Source: Pseudanabaena sp. Chao 1811
GTDB lineage: Bacteria; Cyanobacteriota; Cyanobacteriia; Pseudanabaenales; Pseudanabaenaceae
Reading direction: 5' to 3'
Assembly (NCBI RefSeq): GCF_027942295.1
Contig: NZ_CP101416.1
Location: 3,148,501-3,212,500 of the forward strand
Length of the DNA: 64,000 bases
The notes beneath the pieces are model-generated. The model was not told the DNA's origin, searched no databases, and was given only the letters and a program-made list of their open reading frames with translations. The position numbers and the translations under genes were made by a program. Of this stretch, positions 1 to 8,708 are shown one piece after another. Each line of letters opens with the position of its first letter. Within the stretch, counting starts at the first letter, position 1.

Positions 1-500
1 TTTTAAATGAGCATTTACGGGATAAAAACTGGTCAGACTTAAATAACGCATTGCAATGGGACGATCTTGATCGCCAGTTTCAGCAATATGCAGTGTTATT
101 GCAGCAGTCCTTACAGCAACTGATGAAATTATGTGATCGCACAGCTTTGGGACAAATGTTTATTAGTGGCTTAACGGAGTTATTACGTCAACCAGAGTTT
201 TCTAATTTGCAACAGGTGCAAAATATTGTGCAGTTACTCGAAGCTGATCGCGCTTCGTTGATGGCTCTGATTGTCGATCAACCTAGCCCCTCTGCAAATT
301 CAGTCAGTATCAGAATCGGTTCCGAAATCTCTATTGAGCCAATTCAGAACTGTACTTTTATCTCTAGTACCTATCTCTGTGATGATAAACCTGTAGGAAC
401 GGTTGGAGTTCTCGGCCCAACCCGTTTGGGTTATACAAGAGCGATCGCTTCAGTACAGGCCGCAGCATTGCATCTCACTGACGCGATTAGTAAATGGTAG
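1..500 (+). CDS. hrcA: Heat-inducible transcription repressor HrcA, C-terminal part (5' end outside the window)
   Basis: The reading frame is open from base 3, so the gene is cut by the window edge and about 166 C-terminal residues are seen. The end of the protein carries the HrcA signature: an IGxE segment, then a cysteine-isoleucine-SSTY-like block (CTFISSTYLCDDKPVG), then VGVLGPTRLGYTRAIASV, matching the family block GxIGVxGPTRMxYxxxI. HrcA binds CIRCE operators and represses groE/dnaK-type chaperone genes. The CIRCE target is not in this window. The gene is convergent with argZ, and a palindrome lies 7 bp after its stop. No internal defect is visible. An apparent TTG start at 51 is simply internal to the frame. 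Confidence 0.9.
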   Translation, partial: LNEHLRDKNWSDLNNALQWDDLDRQFQQYAVLLQQSLQQLMKLCDRTALGQMFISGLTELLRQPEFSNLQQVQNIVQLLEADRASLMALIVDQPSPSANSVSIRIGSEISIEPIQNCTFISSTYLCDDKPVGTVGVLGPTRLGYTRAIASVQAAALHLTDAISKW

Positions 501-507
501 AACTTTG

Positions 508-546
508 GGTAGGGATGGGCGGCGCTTTGCGCCGCCCATCCCTACC
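508..546. terminator. Palindrome between hrcA and argZ, candidate bidirectional terminator
   Basis: Perfect 18-bp arms around a TTT loop, with core GGCGC-TTT-GCGCC. It sits 7 bp after the hrcA stop and 40 bp from the argZ stop. It belongs to the dispersed triloop palindromes of this window. Confidence 0.65.
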
Positions 547-586
547 TACCATACAAACCCTGAAATAGCAGGGCTTGTATTTTGAA

Positions 587-2698
587 TTAGGCAGCGATCG
601 CTACAGGACTATCGAGCTTTTTCAATTGCTGAACGAGGAGACTGAGGAAGAGCCCGACATCGGTGACTACGCCGACGGACTCTACGGAACCGCGATCGGA
701 GAGTTTCGTCACAACGGCGGGATTGATATCAACGCAAACCATCTTTACACCTGCGGGAGTCATATTGCCTACACCGATGGAATGCAGCATTGATGACAGC
801 ATCAAGATCATATCGGCATTGCGAATTTGTTCGCTATAGAGGCGTTGGGCTTCTAGCAAATCCATCACCGTGTCAGGTAAAGGTCCATCATCACGAATGG
901 AACCAGCTAGAACAAACGGAACATTATTCTTGACACATTCGTACATTACGCCAGTCTTCACAAAGCCTGCTTCCACTGCTTTGTGGATGCTGCCATAGCG
1001 ACGGACGGAGTTAATCACTTTGAGGTGATGGCGATGTCCACCCTTGACACTGACACCACGCTTGAGGTCAACACCGAGGGAAGTTCCCATCGAGGACTGT
1101 TCCATATCATGGACAGCGATCGCATTACCACCGAGCATCGACTGCACATAACCTTCACGAATCAAGTAGGCAAGGTGAGGAGCGCCACCAGTGTGTACAA
1201 CTACGGGACCACAGGAGACAACTAACTTGCCACCGCGATCGCGAATTTGGCGCAGTTCCCATGCGATCTGTTCGACGACAAGTTCGACACGACGTTCGCT
1301 AGATACACCTGCACCCATGAAGGAAAATTCTTCTTTCTTGGCATTGTCTCGTGCTTCAGGTTTACGAACTGTCCGTACGCCATCGTAACCAACTACGACG
1401 CGATCGCCTACGACTAAATCACGCAAGAGCTTACAGGTGGCAGTTTTGCCATCGGGACTAATCGCGATCGCCGCATCCATCCGTTGATTAGTGCAACGAA
1501 TCCATTCACCATCGACACAGGCATCGGTGGGATAGATGGTGGTGACATAAAAGTCATCGGGGGCAACGCCATCTTGGAGGACTGGCTCAAGATTGGCATC
1601 GGAGGTATCGCGATCCTGTAGGACTGCACCAATTTCAATCAATTCGCCCATGATGGTTTCCATGAGGTCATGGGATGGGGCAGAAATGCGAATCCTTGCT
1701 AAGGATGTACTTTGTCTCTGTTCACCAAGATTAAATTCTAAAACTTGGAAGCTACCACCATTATCAGTAACTAGATCGAGCGCCCGATTGATAATTCCAG
1801 AATCCAGTAGATGTCCTGTTAATTCGACAATTCTTGCTTCAACACCACTAGGCTCAAGATCAGGCTGTTCACTAGTAATGGGAACTTCAACAGTTCTGAG
1901 GGTTAAGCATTTAGCGGCTCCACCTGCTTTGAGGAATTCCGTAAGCGGTGTTTCGATCACATTAAAGCCAGCCTTCGTAATGCGCTGTTTTAAGCCATCG
2001 CTAATTTTGTTCATGACAACATTGCGATCGACATTTACAGCATTACAAGCAAAGTTCACCGCATCGGCTTCCTCAATGGCAATCCGCTTTTCCGCAGGAA
2101 CCCGCATCTCAATCAAACGATTAGAATAGGAATCAAAGGCAGGAGGATAGTAAAGTAAATAGCCATCGGTTAATGGGCAGAAGCAGGTATCTAAATGATA
2201 GAAGCGATTATCAATGAGGCGTAGAGATAGTACTTCTACATCTAACCATTTTGCGAGATAAGGATGAGCATCTAGTTCTGAACGGAAGCCATAACCAGCC
2301 CATAGCCAGCCACCTGCGCGATCGAATAGAGCGTCACCTGCGCCTTCAAAGGGTAAGTCCTTGGGCAGCTCATACACCGTAAAACCCTTCGACTCAAACC
2401 ATGCTTTGAAATAGGGTTCTTCGCCCTGACGCTCTTTATGGAGAAAACGGCTTAATACTGCTTTGTCACCTAGTACCAATCCTGCATTTGCCGTAAATAC
2501 CATGTCTGGCCATCCCTTAGCAGGGGGCACTAGCTCTACATTAACTAAACCCTTGAGGACTCCATATAGTTTTTGCCATTGCTCAACAGCGCGATCGCGG
2601 CTAGATTTGTGGACATTGCCTTCCATCCAAGGATTGATCACATAATCTACATCGTAGTGATCAGGGGCGCACATCAGATAATTCAGTGGGGAAGTCAT
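587..2698 (-). CDS. argZ: Bifunctional arginine dihydrolase / ornithine cyclodeaminase (ArgZ/AgrE type)
   Basis: The 703-residue protein has an N-terminal guanidine-modifying domain (about 1-280) and a C-terminal LOR/SDH-type ornithine cyclodeaminase domain. In cyanobacteria this enzyme turns arginine into ornithine plus ammonia and CO2 and then ornithine into proline, feeding nitrogen from cyanophycin breakdown. The ATG at 2698 is chosen over the upstream alternative because it numbers the catalytic positions known from the Synechocystis enzyme correctly: Asn22 (VINPW), Asn71 (FTANAG) and Cys264 (GGAAKCLT). His168 is in NRFYHLDTC. The length matches the usual ~703-705. It is transcribed towards hrcA. 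A possible structured RNA lies about 280 bp upstream on the opposite strand. Confidence 0.93.
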   Translation of the reverse strand: MTSPLNYLMCAPDHYDVDYVINPWMEGNVHKSSRDRAVEQWQKLYGVLKGLVNVELVPPAKGWPDMVFTANAGLVLGDKAVLSRFLHKERQGEEPYFKAWFESKGFTVYELPKDLPFEGAGDALFDRAGGWLWAGYGFRSELDAHPYLAKWLDVEVLSLRLIDNRFYHLDTCFCPLTDGYLLYYPPAFDSYSNRLIEMRVPAEKRIAIEEADAVNFACNAVNVDRNVVMNKISDGLKQRITKAGFNVIETPLTEFLKAGGAAKCLTLRTVEVPITSEQPDLEPSGVEARIVELTGHLLDSGIINRALDLVTDNGGSFQVLEFNLGEQRQSTSLARIRISAPSHDLMETIMGELIEIGAVLQDRDTSDANLEPVLQDGVAPDDFYVTTIYPTDACVDGEWIRCTNQRMDAAIAISPDGKTATCKLLRDLVVGDRVVVGYDGVRTVRKPEARDNAKKEEFSFMGAGVSSERRVELVVEQIAWELRQIRDRGGKLVVSCGPVVVHTGGAPHLAYLIREGYVQSMLGGNAIAVHDMEQSSMGTSLGVDLKRGVSVKGGHRHHLKVINSVRRYGSIHKAVEAGFVKTGVMYECVKNNVPFVLAGSIRDDGPLPDTVMDLLEAQRLYSEQIRNADMILMLSSMLHSIGVGNMTPAGVKMVCVDINPAVVTKLSDRGSVESVGVVTDVGLFLSLLVQQLKKLDSPVAIAA

Positions 2699-2939
2699 AA
2701 ATAACAAGTAAATACAAGTAAATATTTGAGGAGGGAATGGTTGAGGGGTAAATACGAAATTTATCTCAATTCTTAAGTGGCAGCTACCAGAAATTACCAA
2801 ACAATGGTGAAGCTACCAGTCATTAATGATACCGAATACGCCAGACCGTAATCCCTTGTAAAAGTTATCATCTCTTGATAAATGACAAGAGCTATAAAGC
2901 GACTCTCTATCATCTATTAAATTTTTTTTGGACTAACTC

Positions 2940-2968
2940 TTGCAAATAAGTGCTAACTAATGTAGATT
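2940..2968 (+). promoter_or_regulatory. Candidate sigma70 promoter for a small RNA
   Basis: TTGCAA at 2940-2945, a 17-base spacer, then TAGATT at 2963-2968 preceded by TG. Transcription would start near 2975. No protein gene follows on this strand before the moaA 3' end. Assigned by eye only. Confidence 0.35.
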
Positions 2969-2974
2969 AATAGC

Positions 2975-3118
2975 AGGGCTATCCTATTCCCCCCCGTGTA
3001 GCCCTAGTATCCCCGAAATGGCAATTACTTCCGAAAGGGGTAAGCGCAAATCAGTAGACCTAGAGCTATCCGCTACACATACGGTATGGTGGCTACTGAT
3101 GCCGAAGGGATATTTTGT
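2975..3118 (+). ncRNA. Candidate structured small RNA in the argZ-moaA gap (unidentified)
   Basis: There is no open frame here, but three helices can be drawn in order: AGGGCTA (2975-2981) with TAGCCCT (2999-3005); CCCC (3011-3014) with GGGG (3037-3040); and TCAGTAG (3051-3057) with CTACTGA (3093-3099). A plausible promoter ends just before the first helix, and the palindrome at 3132-3174 could terminate the transcript. It does not show the conserved loop of SRP RNA, and I could not match it to 6S, tmRNA or a glutamine riboswitch. On the other strand it would be a far-upstream leader of argZ. The assignment is weak. Confidence 0.3.
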
Positions 3119-3131
3119 ACTCTTACAACTA

Positions 3132-3174
3132 AATAAACAAATAAGGCTCGCATAGCGAGCCTTATTTGTTTATT
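3132..3174. repeat. Palindrome (GGCTCGC-ATA-GCGAGCC core)
   Basis: Perfect 20-bp arms with a three-base loop. It lies 3 bp from the next palindrome (3178-3220). Together they separate the candidate RNA from the moaA end. Confidence 0.6.
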
Positions 3175-3177
3175 AGA

Positions 3178-3220
3178 CTAAAAGAGAGTGGTAGTGCGAA
3201 GCACTACCACTCTCTTTTAG
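3178..3220. terminator. Palindrome overlapping the moaA stop codon
   Basis: Perfect 20-bp arms around GAA, core GTGC-GAA-GCAC. The outer arm contains the moaA stop (3217-3219), so gene end and hairpin share bases. A likely terminator for moaA. Confidence 0.6.
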
Positions 3221-4200
3221 CCACCAATTTGGGACATGGTACGAAAATAACTTTTTTGCTCACCAATGCCGCGATCGCGTTCTTTAAAATTAATTTCCTC
3301 TTTTAAATTAAGTAAATCCCGCACTGCCATCCGTAATTCGGCAAAATTTTTGCCCTGACGCAATGCAGTTTTGAGATCAATCTGTCCTGACTCATTTAAT
3401 AAACATGGTCGCAATAAGCCATCCGCCGAGAGCCGCATCCGATTGCAGCGATCGCAAAAACATTCCGACATTTGACTAATAAAGCCTAAAGTCCCCTTGG
3501 CATTGGGGATTTGAAACACATCGGCGGGACCATTGCCCTTGCAGTTGCCAGTATCTAAACCATAGCGATCGCTAATTTGTTGCCGCAAGGTTGCCGAATC
3601 CACCCAGCCCTTATGGGTAAACAGGTTGTCATTACCAATGGGCATAAACTCAATAAAGCGAATATGCCAACGGCGATCAATACTGAGGGCAGCTAAATCC
3701 AATATTTCGCGATCGTTCACATCTGGCACAACAACCACATTTAATTTTAGCGGATCGAACCCGACCTCATGAGCCGCCAAAATTCCCGCCCATACCTTTT
3801 CCCAGAGGTTACGTCCTGTAATTTGGCGAAATACATCGCGATCGAGGGAGTCCAGACTAATATTAATCCGTCTCAAACCTGCTTCGTATAAGGGTTTTGC
3901 TAAATCACTTAATAAAAAACCATTAGTGGTCATTGACAGATCTTCCACACCTTGGAGATCAGCGATCGCTTCTACTAACTGCACCAAATCGCGCCTCAAT
4001 AAAGGCTCTCCCCCCGTCAGGCGAAATTTTTTAAACCCTAATGGAATAAATACCTCTCGCAACAAGTTAATTAATTCAGTATTGGTAAGGCTTTCCTGTG
4101 CTTGGATATAATCGACTTCCGAGCCTTCTGGCATACAGTAAGTGCAGCGAAAATTGCAGCGATCGATCAAACTGATGCGAAGGTAGTCAACATTGTTCAC
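3217..4200 (-). CDS. moaA: GTP 3',8-cyclase MoaA (molybdenum cofactor biosynthesis)
   Basis: A 327-residue radical SAM enzyme catalysing the first step of molybdopterin synthesis, GTP to 3',8-cyclo-7,8-dihydro-GTP. The N-terminal [4Fe-4S] cluster motif is RCNFRCTYC (Cys15, 19, 22). The C-terminal second cluster is visible as [20 protein letters not shown], and the protein ends in the essential GG tail (TMSQIGG). SAM-binding TGGEPLLR is present. It diverges from ilvE, and the 126-bp gap between them contains a palindrome. Other moa genes are not nearby. Confidence 0.96.
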   Translation of the reverse strand: MNNVDYLRISLIDRCNFRCTYCMPEGSEVDYIQAQESLTNTELINLLREVFIPLGFKKFRLTGGEPLLRRDLVQLVEAIADLQGVEDLSMTTNGFLLSDLAKPLYEAGLRRINISLDSLDRDVFRQITGRNLWEKVWAGILAAHEVGFDPLKLNVVVVPDVNDREILDLAALSIDRRWHIRFIEFMPIGNDNLFTHKGWVDSATLRQQISDRYGLDTGNCKGNGPADVFQIPNAKGTLGFISQMSECFCDRCNRMRLSADGLLRPCLLNESGQIDLKTALRQGKNFAELRMAVRDLLNLKEEINFKERDRGIGEQKSYFRTMSQIGG

Positions 4201-4228
4201 AGGGTTTTGTCCTCATGGCTTGCATTTA

Positions 4229-4267
4229 AGAAATTAATTTTGATACGAAGCATCAAAATTAATTTCT
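4229..4267. repeat. AT-rich palindrome between divergent moaA and ilvE
   Basis: Arms AGAAATTAATTTTGAT and its complement around ACGAAGC. Here it lies upstream of both genes, so it is not an obvious terminator for either. Confidence 0.5.
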
Positions 4268-4326
4268 GGGTTTTAATTTGTCATAGCTATATGATAGAAA
4301 AATAATTGATCAAGATGTGTTAAACC

Positions 4327-5247
4327 ATGACCTCACAGTACGCCTATATACGTGGAACGTTTGTCCCTCTCGAAGATGCCACAATCAGTGTCCGCACCCA
4401 CGCTTTTCTATATGGCACGGCTGTTTTTGAAGGGATTAAGGCGTATTGGCTACCTGAAGAAAACCGCATGGCAGCATTTCGCCTAAAAGAGCATTATCAA
4501 CGCTTAATCCAAAGCTGTCGCATTATCGGTTTGCAACATCCTCTTGATGTTGACACAATGATCAGCCTTACTACCGAGTTATTACATCGCAATCAATGTA
4601 ACTCAGCGACATATATCCGCCCGATTATCTACAAAGCTGACCTTCGTATTGGACCAATTCTCAAAGTTCCCCATACCCATGATGATTTCTGTTTGTTCAG
4701 TGTCCCGATGGATGGCTACCTCGATACTAGCAACGGTATTAAAGTTGGTGTGTCCTCGTGGCGGCGTTTAGATGACAATGCCATTCCTGCAAGAGCAAAA
4801 GTTAATGGTGCTTATGTAAATACTGCCCTTGCTAAGACTGATGGCTATGCTTCTGGCTTTGATGACGTTGTCGTTTTGACTAATGAAGGTCATGTTGCAG
4901 AAGGAAGTGCGATGAATCTCTTTTTGGTAAGAGATGGAAAGCTGATTACTAGTTCTATTACCGATAATATTCTCGAAGGTATTACTCGCAGTTCGATCAT
5001 TGAGTTAGCCGCAAAAGAATTAGGACTAGAAACGGTATCACGCACAATCGATCGCACTGAGTTGTATATTGCCGATGAAGCATTTTTTGTTGGTACTGCG
5101 ACGGAGCTTGCTCCAATCACTAGTTTTGATCATCGTCCTGTTGGCGATGGAACCATTGGTGAAATCACTAAGAAACTCCGTGATTTGTACAGTAAAGCTG
5201 TTCAAGGTCTCCTGCCCGATTATCATCACTGGCTAACTAAAGTCTAG
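4327..5247 (+). CDS. ilvE: Branched-chain amino acid aminotransferase (class IV)
   Basis: The 306-residue PLP enzyme performs the last step of valine, leucine and isoleucine synthesis. Typical features are HAFLYGTAVFEGIKAYW near residues 25-41, the PLP lysine K158 in RAKVNGAYVN, the block EGHVAEGSAMNLFLVRDG, and GITRSSIIELA followed by DEAFFVGTATELAPI. Length and start (MTSQYAYIRG) fit the family. It is a single gene, divergent from moaA. A D-amino-acid or aminodeoxychorismate lyase relative is less likely given the full BCAT-like pattern. Confidence 0.94.
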   Translation: MTSQYAYIRGTFVPLEDATISVRTHAFLYGTAVFEGIKAYWLPEENRMAAFRLKEHYQRLIQSCRIIGLQHPLDVDTMISLTTELLHRNQCNSATYIRPIIYKADLRIGPILKVPHTHDDFCLFSVPMDGYLDTSNGIKVGVSSWRRLDDNAIPARAKVNGAYVNTALAKTDGYASGFDDVVVLTNEGHVAEGSAMNLFLVRDGKLITSSITDNILEGITRSSIIELAAKELGLETVSRTIDRTELYIADEAFFVGTATELAPITSFDHRPVGDGTIGEITKKLRDLYSKAVQGLLPDYHHWLTKV

Positions 5248-5297
5248 AGATCTCTAGTATCAGCAAGAAAATATAGCTATAGCTAAAAGTTAAGATA

Positions 5298-5439
5298 ACC
5301 CAAGTTGCTACCTATTCATTCAATACTAAAGTTAAAATAAAAAATGCTAGATTTTTATATAAAAATAGCGTCATTTTGGACTTAGCGAGGCTGTTTTTAA
5401 CTTGTTTTGAGCCGATTTTTAATAGGTAGCAACTTGGGT
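5298..5439. mobile_element. MITE-like element B: 142 bp with 19-bp perfect terminal inverted repeats
   Basis: The left end ACCCAAGTTGCTACCTATT (5298-5316) is the exact reverse complement of 5421-5439. The element is flanked by a 7-bp direct repeat TAAGATA (5291-5297 and 5440-5446), as expected of a target-site duplication. The interior is AT-rich with no open frame. This is a non-autonomous transposon by structure; no parent transposase is in the window. Confidence 0.7.
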
Positions 5440-5447
5440 TAAGATAT

Positions 5448-5500
5448 AAAAACGAAAAAAGGATTACGGCGCTTTGCGCCGTAATCCTTTTTTCGTTTTT
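5448..5500. terminator. Palindrome, candidate terminator of ilvE
   Basis: 25-bp arms around TTT, core CGGCGC-TTT-GCGCCG, with A- and T-tracts at the outer arms. It starts just after the target duplication of element B. Confidence 0.6.
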
Positions 5501-5598
5501 GGTTTTGTCCTAGTGCTAAAAACCTAAAAATAAACAGAGATTAAACTTTTTCACAAAAATTGTGTGTGCGTTTATACCAATCAAGTGCGATCAAATCG

Positions 5599-5640
5599 GT
5601 ATCTTTTTTATCTATTTGATAAATATATCTTGAGTATGAT
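5599..5640 (+). promoter_or_regulatory. Possible degenerate NtcA site and -10 box of glnN
   Basis: GTA-N8-ATC at 5599-5612, against the NtcA consensus GTA-N8-TAC, followed after 22 bases by TATGAT at 5635-5640. The spacing is canonical for an NtcA-activated promoter, but the right half-site is poor. Confidence 0.35.
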
Positions 5641-5673
5641 TAGAAAAACTTGACAATATCCCTGAAAACAACC

Positions 5674-7848
5674 ATGAGCGGAAACGAGTCACGCATTCAA
5701 GCCATTTATCAGATCACCAATCGCGAGCCACAGCCCAAGAAAGCACCAAAGCGGTTGGAAGAATTGTGGGCGACCGATGTGTTTACTCTGAGCAAAATGC
5801 AGGAATGCCTGCCTAAGCCAGTCTTTAAATCAATTAAGAAAACCATTCAAACTGGTGAACCCCTTGATAGCTCAGTAGCCGATGCGATCGCACTAGCGAT
5901 GAAAGATTGGGCAATCTCTAAGGGTGCTCTATACTATGCCCACGTCTTTTATCCTTTGACCAATGCTACAGCCGAAAAGCATGATGGCTTCATTTCAGTC
6001 CAAAGCGATGGTTCGGCAATCTCAGAATTTGCAGGAAAATTATTAGTCCAAGGTGAACCCGACGGTTCTTCATTCCCCAATGGCGGTATCCGCTCCACCT
6101 TTGAAGCCCGTGGTTACACTGCATGGGATGTCACCAGCCCTGCATACATCATGGAAACCGACAATGGTTCTACCCTGTGTATTCCTACAGTTTTCGTGTC
6201 TTGGACTGGTGAAGCTCTTGACAAGAAAACCCCTCTTCTCCGCTCCAATGCAGCAATGAACAAAGCTGCAACTAGAGTTTTAAAAATCTTGGGTGAAAAG
6301 GAAATTGCTCCTGTTAACTCTAGCTGCGGTGCTGAGCAAGAGTACTTCCTCGTTGATTCCAACTTTGCTAATGCGCGTCCTGACTTGTTACTTGCAGGTC
6401 GTACCTTGTTTGGTAAGCCTTCGGCTAAGGGTCAGCAGTTTGATGACCATTACTTTGGTGCAATCCCTGAGCGCGTGCAAGTTTTCATGCAAGACGTTGA
6501 AGAGCGTCTATATCGCCTCGGTATTCCTGCTAAGACTCGTCACAACGAAGTTGCCCCCGGTCAATTTGAAATTGCACCTGTATTTGAAGCCGCTAACGTA
6601 GCTACAGATCACCAACAAATGATCATGACCATGCTGCGCTTCACTGCTAAGAAGCATGGATTTGTTTGCTTGCTGCATGAAAAACCCTTTGCAGGTATTA
6701 ACGGTTCTGGTAAGCACGTTAACTGGTCAGTTGGTAACGCTACTCAAGGCAACCTACTCGACCCTGGTGACACCCCTCACTCCAATGCTCAGTTCTTGGT
6801 GTTCTGTGGTGCGGTCATCCGTGGTATTCACAAGTATGGTCCTCTACTCCGTTCAGTAGTGGCAACTGCTAGCAACGACCACCGCTTAGGTGCTAACGAA
6901 GCTCCTCCTGCGATCATCTCGGTATACCTCGGTTCACAGCTTGAGGATGTATTTGAGCAAATCCGCCAAGGCGATCTCAAGAGTTCCACTGGCAAAGGTC
7001 AAATGCATATTGGTGTAGATACCTTGCCTGTTCTGCCTACTGACCCTGGCGATCGCAACCGTACTTCTCCCTTTGCATTTACTGGTAACCGCTTTGAGTT
7101 CCGTGCTGTTGGTTCTGGTCAATCGGTAGCTGGTCCTCTCGTTGCCATGAATACCATCTTGGCAGATTCCCTCAATTGGGTTGCCGATCAATTAGAGGCT
7201 GAAATCTCTAAGGGTAGTGATTTGAATACTGCTATTGGCACTGTGCTAAAACAGGTGATGGAACTGCATGGCGCAATTATCTTCAATGGCAATGGCTACT
7301 CTGAAGAATGGCACAAGGAAGCAGTTGAGAAGCGTGGTTTACGCAACCTCCGTACCACTGCTGATGCTTTGCCTGTACTCAAGGAACCTGAAATCATTGA
7401 CTTGTTTGGCAAGTTGAATGTACTCTCTCCTGTAGAGATGGCTAGCCGCTTTGAAACTTATGCTGAGCAATACATTAACTCTATTGCGGTAGAAGCCAAG
7501 CTAGTTGTGAGCATTGTAAAGACTTTGATTTACCCTGCGGCAACTCGTTATTTGTCTGAATTGGCAAATACTGCTCTGAGCCTCAAGGAAGTTGGTGTTG
7601 ATTTTGATAAGGAAACCCTTGACAAGGTTTCTTCACTCACCAAATTGGCGATTGATGGTGTTAGCAAGTTGAGTGATGCTTTGACTAAGCATGACTTTGC
7701 TTCTACTGAAGATCATATGCAGTTCACGGCTCAAACTGTGCGTCCTTTGATGGATACAATCCGTGGATATGTCGATGCCCTAGAAGCTGAAGTTGCTGAT
7801 GATCTATGGCCATTGCCTACCTATCAAGAGATGTTGTTTATTAAGTAA
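5674..7848 (+). CDS. glnN: Glutamine synthetase type III (GlnN)
   Basis: The 724-residue protein is the long class III glutamine synthetase (ATP-dependent glutamate plus ammonia to glutamine), a large cytosolic oligomer. The ATG at 5674 ([18 protein letters not shown]) is preferred over an in-frame TTG at 5650. Family motifs include [32 protein letters not shown], the GSIII form of the catalytic region [18 protein letters not shown], and [16 protein letters not shown] followed by [17 protein letters not shown]. Some Pseudanabaena strains are known to rely on GlnN instead of GlnA, but only a whole-genome check could tell here. Its promoter has a weak NtcA-like box. Confidence 0.96.
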   Translation: MSGNESRIQAIYQITNREPQPKKAPKRLEELWATDVFTLSKMQECLPKPVFKSIKKTIQTGEPLDSSVADAIALAMKDWAISKGALYYAHVFYPLTNATAEKHDGFISVQSDGSAISEFAGKLLVQGEPDGSSFPNGGIRSTFEARGYTAWDVTSPAYIMETDNGSTLCIPTVFVSWTGEALDKKTPLLRSNAAMNKAATRVLKILGEKEIAPVNSSCGAEQEYFLVDSNFANARPDLLLAGRTLFGKPSAKGQQFDDHYFGAIPERVQVFMQDVEERLYRLGIPAKTRHNEVAPGQFEIAPVFEAANVATDHQQMIMTMLRFTAKKHGFVCLLHEKPFAGINGSGKHVNWSVGNATQGNLLDPGDTPHSNAQFLVFCGAVIRGIHKYGPLLRSVVATASNDHRLGANEAPPAIISVYLGSQLEDVFEQIRQGDLKSSTGKGQMHIGVDTLPVLPTDPGDRNRTSPFAFTGNRFEFRAVGSGQSVAGPLVAMNTILADSLNWVADQLEAEISKGSDLNTAIGTVLKQVMELHGAIIFNGNGYSEEWHKEAVEKRGLRNLRTTADALPVLKEPEIIDLFGKLNVLSPVEMASRFETYAEQYINSIAVEAKLVVSIVKTLIYPAATRYLSELANTALSLKEVGVDFDKETLDKVSSLTKLAIDGVSKLSDALTKHDFASTEDHMQFTAQTVRPLMDTIRGYVDALEAEVADDLWPLPTYQEMLFIK

Positions 7849-7862
7849 TCTCTCATAATTCC

Positions 7863-7895
7863 CAAAAAAAGCGACGCAAAGCGTCGCTTTTTTTG
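7863..7895. terminator. Rho-independent terminator after glnN
   Basis: Arms CAAAAAAAGCGACGC and complement around AAA, ending in a T-run, 14 bp after the glnN stop. Confidence 0.75.
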
Positions 7896-7898
7896 CGG

Positions 7899-7931
7899 CT
7901 ATTTGCGCTGTGCAAAGCACAGTGCAAATAG
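7899..7931. repeat. Palindrome next to the TVP38-family gene end
   Basis: Arms of 15 bp with one G-T pair around AAA, core GTGC-AAA-GCAC, between the glnN terminator and the stop at 7941. Confidence 0.5.
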
Positions 7932-7940
7932 TTATATTCA

Positions 7941-8708
7941 TTAGTTATTGATTTCGGCGATCGCTTTACGCGCAAGGTTAGTCACATACAGCGTTACGAC
8001 AATTGTGGCGAGAAAGCCGAGTATCCGAATTGCCCATTGCAAGGTGGTACTTGTAGATTGCTCACTACCAATACGGGCAAGATCGCTAGCTAGAGAGCCA
8101 ATATAGACATACAAAACAGTTGCGGGAAGCATTCCAATGGAAGCGATCGCATAGTCCTTTAGCCTCACACCCGTAATGCCAAAGGCGTAATTTAATAAAT
8201 TAAAGGGAAATACTGGAGACAATCGCGTTAGTAACACGATTTTAAATCCTGAATTGGCAACGGCTTGGTCGATCGCCACAAATTGTTGATTGCCCTCGAT
8301 CCTTTTACCAATCCAATCGCGAGCTAAATAGCGTCCAATTAAAAAGGCTGCGATAGCGCCTAAGGTTGCTCCCACAAATACATAGAGCGAACCCCAAAGC
8401 ACTCCAAACACAGCCCCTGCTCCTAAAGTCAACGCTGAACCGGGAATAAAGGCAATCGTCGCGATGATATAAATAAGAATAAAGGCTATCCCTCCGATAT
8501 AGCCTAAGTCTTCAATCCATTGCAAGGTATCACGAAATAACGTCTGAAGATCGAAGGGGTGAACCGTCAAGCTATCTTGGGCAAAGGCAGGGCTGGTGGC
8601 GATCGCATTGATCAATAAAAAGGCGATCGCTGCACCAATTATCCATACAGAACTTTTTCTTTCTTTCCCTTTAAGAGAAGGACTAGGGCTAGAAGAATGA
8701 CTATCCAT
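7941..8708 (-). CDS. TVP38/TMEM64-family membrane protein
   Basis: The 255-residue polytopic membrane protein has several hydrophobic segments and the VTT/DedA-like core: FIPGSALTLGAGAVFGVLWG, then GATLGAIAAFLIGRYLARDWI, and LLTRLSPVFPFNLLNYAFGITGVR. The start is ATG at 8708, which overlaps the upstream stop (TAATG) and follows a good GGAGG, so translation is coupled to the arsM-like gene. In Synechocystis a TVP38 protein sits in the arsM/arsS cluster, suggesting export or membrane handling of an arsenic compound. That role is inferred. Confidence 0.85.
   Translation of the reverse strand: MDSHSSSPSPSLKGKERKSSVWIIGAAIAFLLINAIATSPAFAQDSLTVHPFDLQTLFRDTLQWIEDLGYIGGIAFILIYIIATIAFIPGSALTLGAGAVFGVLWGSLYVFVGATLGAIAAFLIGRYLARDWIGKRIEGNQQFVAIDQAVANSGFKIVLLTRLSPVFPFNLLNYAFGITGVRLKDYAIASIGMLPATVLYVYIGSLASDLARIGSEQSTSTTLQWAIRILGFLATIVVTLYVTNLARKAIAEINN

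Noticed and set aside
1593-2129. 178-residue open frame on the plus strand inside argZ
   Set aside because: Antisense shadow of a gene with perfect family motifs; no ribosome site or recognisable protein features.
2975-3118. SRP RNA, tmRNA or glutamine riboswitch
   Set aside because: None of their conserved loops is found; kept only as an unidentified candidate RNA.
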